A stretch of 64,000 bases of DNA. It comes from Limonium bicolor (Eukaryota > Streptophyta > Magnoliopsida > Caryophyllales > Plumbaginaceae). Below the pieces are notes generated by a model that ran no database searches, was not told the DNA's origin, and saw nothing but the letters and a program-made list of their open reading frames with translations. The DNA lies in NCBI GenBank assembly GCA_023374045.1, contig CM041782.1:250875810-250939809 (forward strand), read 5' to 3'. Made by a program: the position numbers and the translations under genes. Below are positions 60,754 to 64,000 of the stretch, piece after piece (position 1 is the stretch's first letter; every line of letters begins with the position of its first letter).

Positions 60754-62953
60754 TGTAACACCCCCAAACACTGGCCTAGGAGTTAGGGGTATTACACGCC
60801 GCGTATTATTACATAATAACGCAAGACTCAATTAAACAGACTTAAACAGATAATCAAATAAGGCCCAAACGAAATACTTAAATAAAGTATAAGCAAAGAG
60901 ATGTTAGAACATCCCCAAAAGTCATTACAATACCCACCAAACAGATGTCAAAAGCGGAAGCTAACGAAATACGCCCAAAGACTCAAAGTCAATACAAAGG
61001 TCTCAAAAGAAGCTAAATAACAAGCGACTAAACTCCAGAAGTTGAGGGTAGACGATCCTCGCTAATCAATCTGCAAAAGCGTTAGAAGTAGGGGAATGAG
61101 CATACAACTATGCCCAGTAGATGACCAACTTCATCAACCAGCATGCTCAAAACATTTACAGAATATTGACAAATCAGAAGGAGTCAAAGAATCCATAAAC
61201 ATGTTAGAAATCAGAAACAGAAGTCCATTCATTAAGGGACTAAACAGAGCAGAAGCAGACAAACAGAAGCAGAAAACAGAGTGGGACACTAGCGATCACA
61301 GCATACAGACAGAACGAACAACCAGCTCGTGAACAGAACGAGGAAACCTCACTCGTAAACAGAACAGGTGTAAACACCCGTGAACAGAACGGGGAACATC
61401 ACTCGTGAACAGAAGGATCCTACATAGCGCGCTACGAGACGCGTAACCAGCCATCCAAAGGCTCAGACACAGAGATAACTAGGTCCCAAAAAGAAGCTTA
61501 AATATAGATAAGCATATGTGCACCAAAGGCACCAGAAGCACATAGATGGCTTGGAAATCAGAAGGGGAATCCAACCCCGCAAACGGAAGTCAAAATGGAG
61601 GTCAAACGAGCAAGTTATTGTCAAAACAGAGGCATGTTCGAACTTGTGTCCGGACATCAATGTTCGGACACAAGTCGAGACTCAGAAGATGAAATCAGAA
61701 GTCCGAACATGTGTCCGAACTACGAAGTTCGGACACAGGTCGAACTTTAAAACAGTAGAGGAGACAGAGGTGTCCGAACATCCAAGTTCGGACGGATGTT
61801 CGAACGTCTTCGGAAATCAGAACGTGTAGAGTCCGAACTTGTGTCCGGACATCAGATGTCGGACACAAGTCGAAGCCAAATCAGGAATGCAGAAGGCTGT
61901 GTCCGAACTTCAAAGCTCGGACAGAAGTTCGGACACAGCGAAAACTTCAGAGAATAAAAGCGCAGAAGGGCATGTCGAACTTCAACGGTCGGACAGAAGT
62001 TCGGACACGCCGAAAAATACAGAGAACAGAGGCGATTTTCAACAGAAACAGTAAGCATTAAAACACCATCAGACAGACAATTCACAACCACAATTGCAAG
62101 GCAAAAACACCTTTAAACTCAGAACCGGAACGAAACTCCCCAAGGCTGAACACACAAGCCGAATCCATAAGCCACCTACCTCGCAATTAGCAGACGAAAC
62201 CCAAATCTGATGCAGAGACGAAAACCTCACAGTCCGAAGCAGCAGAACTCAGCCAACGCAGACCGAAACGCAATATCAAAACACTGAACCAATAACAAAT
62301 GCAGAGACAACCCAACTCAGAAAACAGAACTTCACAACCCTGGACTACCATTGACAAACGCAATACAGAACCTCACCTGATTCTGATACGGAATCACAGA
62401 CGAAGCCAACAGCAGGAGAAATCGATCGGGACAGAGAAGCCAACGCTGATTCACAATCAGATTGCAGAGGTAAAATCAGAAAGAGAAAGTTCTCAAAACC
62501 TAAAACCTCAAAACTGAAACTGAGTTGTATAATCCATATACAATTCGCAAACCTGATTGCAATGGAGGGAAGAAGCAAACGCAGAATCCCCAATGGCGCA
62601 GCACAACGAACGAACGATCAGAAAACACAACGCAGGAGAGGAAAAACTCTGAAGAACAAGAGAGAGAAGAGAGAAGGGTTGAGGGTTTCCAACTGAGCGA
62701 GAAGAGGAGCGTAAATGATATGAGAACGTGTTTAGAAGTGAGAGTAATTAAGAAGGAAGGAATTGAAATAATAAGAGGAAAAGGAAATAAAATGATTAAG
62801 GGATTAACCTCACCAGAAATAAAATAAGGAAGGGAAAAGACTCCTTCGGCCTCATCTTCTTTAATAAGGACTTCCGTGTCCTAAATTCAGAATGGACCAA
62901 CTTAATGAACCATAGTAACGAAATAAAATATTACCAAATCTTGGGTTATAACA
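60754..62953 (-). repeat. LTR G (2,200 bp), 3' LTR of a minus-strand chromovirus
   Basis: On the minus strand it starts TGTTATAACCC and ends GGGGTGTTACA. On its right are a reversed PPT and then the end of integrase. It is inserted in the 3' UTR of the F element (left flank TGTAT; the other side is outside the window). It contains a palindrome array and a purine/CT-rich leader. Confidence 0.85.
61635..62006. repeat. GTCCGAAC palindrome array in LTR G
   Basis: About six units with GTTCGAAC or GTCCGAAC at one end and GTTCGGAC or GTCGGAC at the other, near 61636, 61702, 61770, 61831, 61900 and 61974. LTR G is otherwise not alignable with the 4-kb LTR family. Confidence 0.82.
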
Positions 62954-62955
62954 TC

Positions 62956-62972
62956 ACCTCCCCCTTAAAAGA
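62956..62972 (-). promoter_or_regulatory. Polypurine tract of element G
   Basis: On the minus strand TTCTTTTAAGGGGGAGG immediately precedes LTR G. The upstream GAGGACGAAA word is shared with the other elements. Confidence 0.8.
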
Positions 62973-62998
62973 ATTTCGTCCTCGAAATTAAAACATAC

Positions 62999-64000
62999 CT
63001 ACTGCTCGAAAAGGGCGGGAAACTTAGAACGGACTTCGCTTTCGACCTCCCAGGTCGCCTCTTCCTCTGACTGACCCGACCACTGCACCTTCACCAAGGG
63101 CATGGTCTTACTCCTGAGCTTGCAGACATCCCGCGCTAGAATCCTCAAAGGAACTGCCTCAAACGTGAAGTCCTCCCTCAACTGAAGCGGACTGAAGTCG
63201 ATCACATGCGACGGGTCCGGAATATACTTCCTCAGCATAGAAACGTGGAAAACACTGTGCACTGCTGCTAAAGACGGAGGCAGAGCCAAACGATAGGCAA
63301 CCGGTCCGATCCTCTCTAGGATCTCAAAAGGACCTCACAAACGAGGGCTAAGCTTGCCTCTTTTCCCAAACCAGAAACGACTCCTCCACAGGAGAAAACC
63401 TTCAGATAAACATGGTCGCCCACCTCAAACTCTAGAGGTCGTCTCCTCTGATCGCGTAACTCTTCTGACGACTCTGAGCCACAAGCAGACGCTCCCTGAT
63501 AGACTGAATCTTGCCCACTGCATCCCGAACCAAGTCTGGACCAATCACGGCTCTCTCCTTCAGATCATCCCAACAGATGGGTGATCTGCACCTCCTGCCA
63601 TACAAGGCCTCAAACGGAGCCATCCCGATACTGGTCTGAAAGCTATTATTATAGGCGAACTCAATCAATGCAACGTGCTGATCCCAGCTGCCCCCAAAGT
63701 CCAACACACATGCTCTGAGCATGTCCTCAAGGACCTGATTCGTCCTCTCTGTCTGACCATCTGACTGAGGATGATAAGCTGAACTGAAAGACAACTTCGT
63801 ACCCATAGCCTGATGCAAGCTCTGCCAGAATCTGGACACAAACCTCGGATCTCTGTCAGACACAATAGAAGCGGAACCCCATGTAGACGCACAATCTCAT
63901 CCACGTACAGCTGAGCCAAGCGATGCAAACTGAAGGTCTTCCTGACAGGTAGGAAGTGAGCGCTCTTCGTGAGCCGGTCCACAATGACCCAAACTGCATC
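62999..64000 (-). CDS. pol: Integrase C-terminal half of element G (partial, frameshifted)
   Basis: Runs off the window on the minus strand. Visible in order: [32 protein letters not shown] (second catalytic Asp), [13 protein letters not shown] (catalytic Glu), [22 protein letters not shown], then [16 protein letters not shown]. The C-terminal segment [19 protein letters not shown] is chromodomain-like. The stop is just inside 62999. The frame changes near 63860 and between 63290 and 63430. It is a chromovirus integrase of the same broad clade as the one at 10999-12143 but clearly a different family. Confidence 0.88.

Overview
The window is plant nuclear DNA from a repeat-rich, gene-poor region, almost certainly a eudicot. 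It contains almost nothing but LTR retrotransposons: initiator-Met-tRNA primer sites, G-rich polypurine tracts, TG...CA LTR ends, 5-bp target duplications, chromovirus-type Ty3/gypsy gag-pol, and one TRIM element. No host gene is convincingly present and I cannot name the species. Many copies differ from their twins mainly by single-base indels in homopolymers, so part of the frameshifting may be sequence noise rather than decay.

Layout. (1) 1-362: an old LTR tail plus a GC-rich target segment. (2) 363-16414: a complete 16-kb Ty3/gypsy chromovirus (Tekay/Del-like) with 4-kb LTRs and target duplication GTGAG. Its gag is split by introns. An AlkB-type 2-oxoglutarate/Fe(II) dioxygenase exon lies between the Gag zinc-knuckle exon and protease, on the same strand. 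The exon-3 donor is phase-compatible with both the AlkB acceptor and the protease acceptor, which suggests alternative Gag-AlkB and Gag-Pol mRNAs. A solo LTR (5695-7352, target duplication TTGTA) sits inside one gag intron. (3) 16420-20830: decayed AT-rich repeats, including a 175-bp tandem repeat and an old LTR-like stretch. (4) 20831-21271: a TRIM on the minus strand. (5) 21275-50185: a tandem array LTR-INT-LTR-INT-LTR of a gag-only, pol-deleted element with 5.66-kb LTRs. INT1 and INT2 are near-identical and each carries the same solo LTR (target duplication ACAGT). (6) 50186-53646: an older, diverged relative (INT3 plus an LTR fragment). (7) 53647-55879: another LTR start, cut by (8) a minus-strand 4.4-kb LTR related to the first element. 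That element's 3' UTR is in turn cut by (9) a minus-strand 2.2-kb LTR and the integrase end of a further chromovirus, which runs off the window.

Most unusual signals. First, the AlkB dioxygenase built into a retrotransposon, with its Fe- and 2OG-binding residues still visible. Second, compact arrays of GC-rich, CpG-rich palindromic units (built on GTCCGAAC/GTTCGGAC, GTCCGGAC, ACCGAC/GTCGGT or GTCCGCC/GGCGGT) that recur in at least five different LTR families. In two copies of one solo-LTR family the array keeps its position but is replaced by a different palindrome sequence. Third, features shared between families: gag introns at the same place, a first zinc knuckle with CX2CX3HX4C spacing, a second conserved polypurine tract upstream of the real one, and serial AAGGTAAA-type splice donors in the long leaders.
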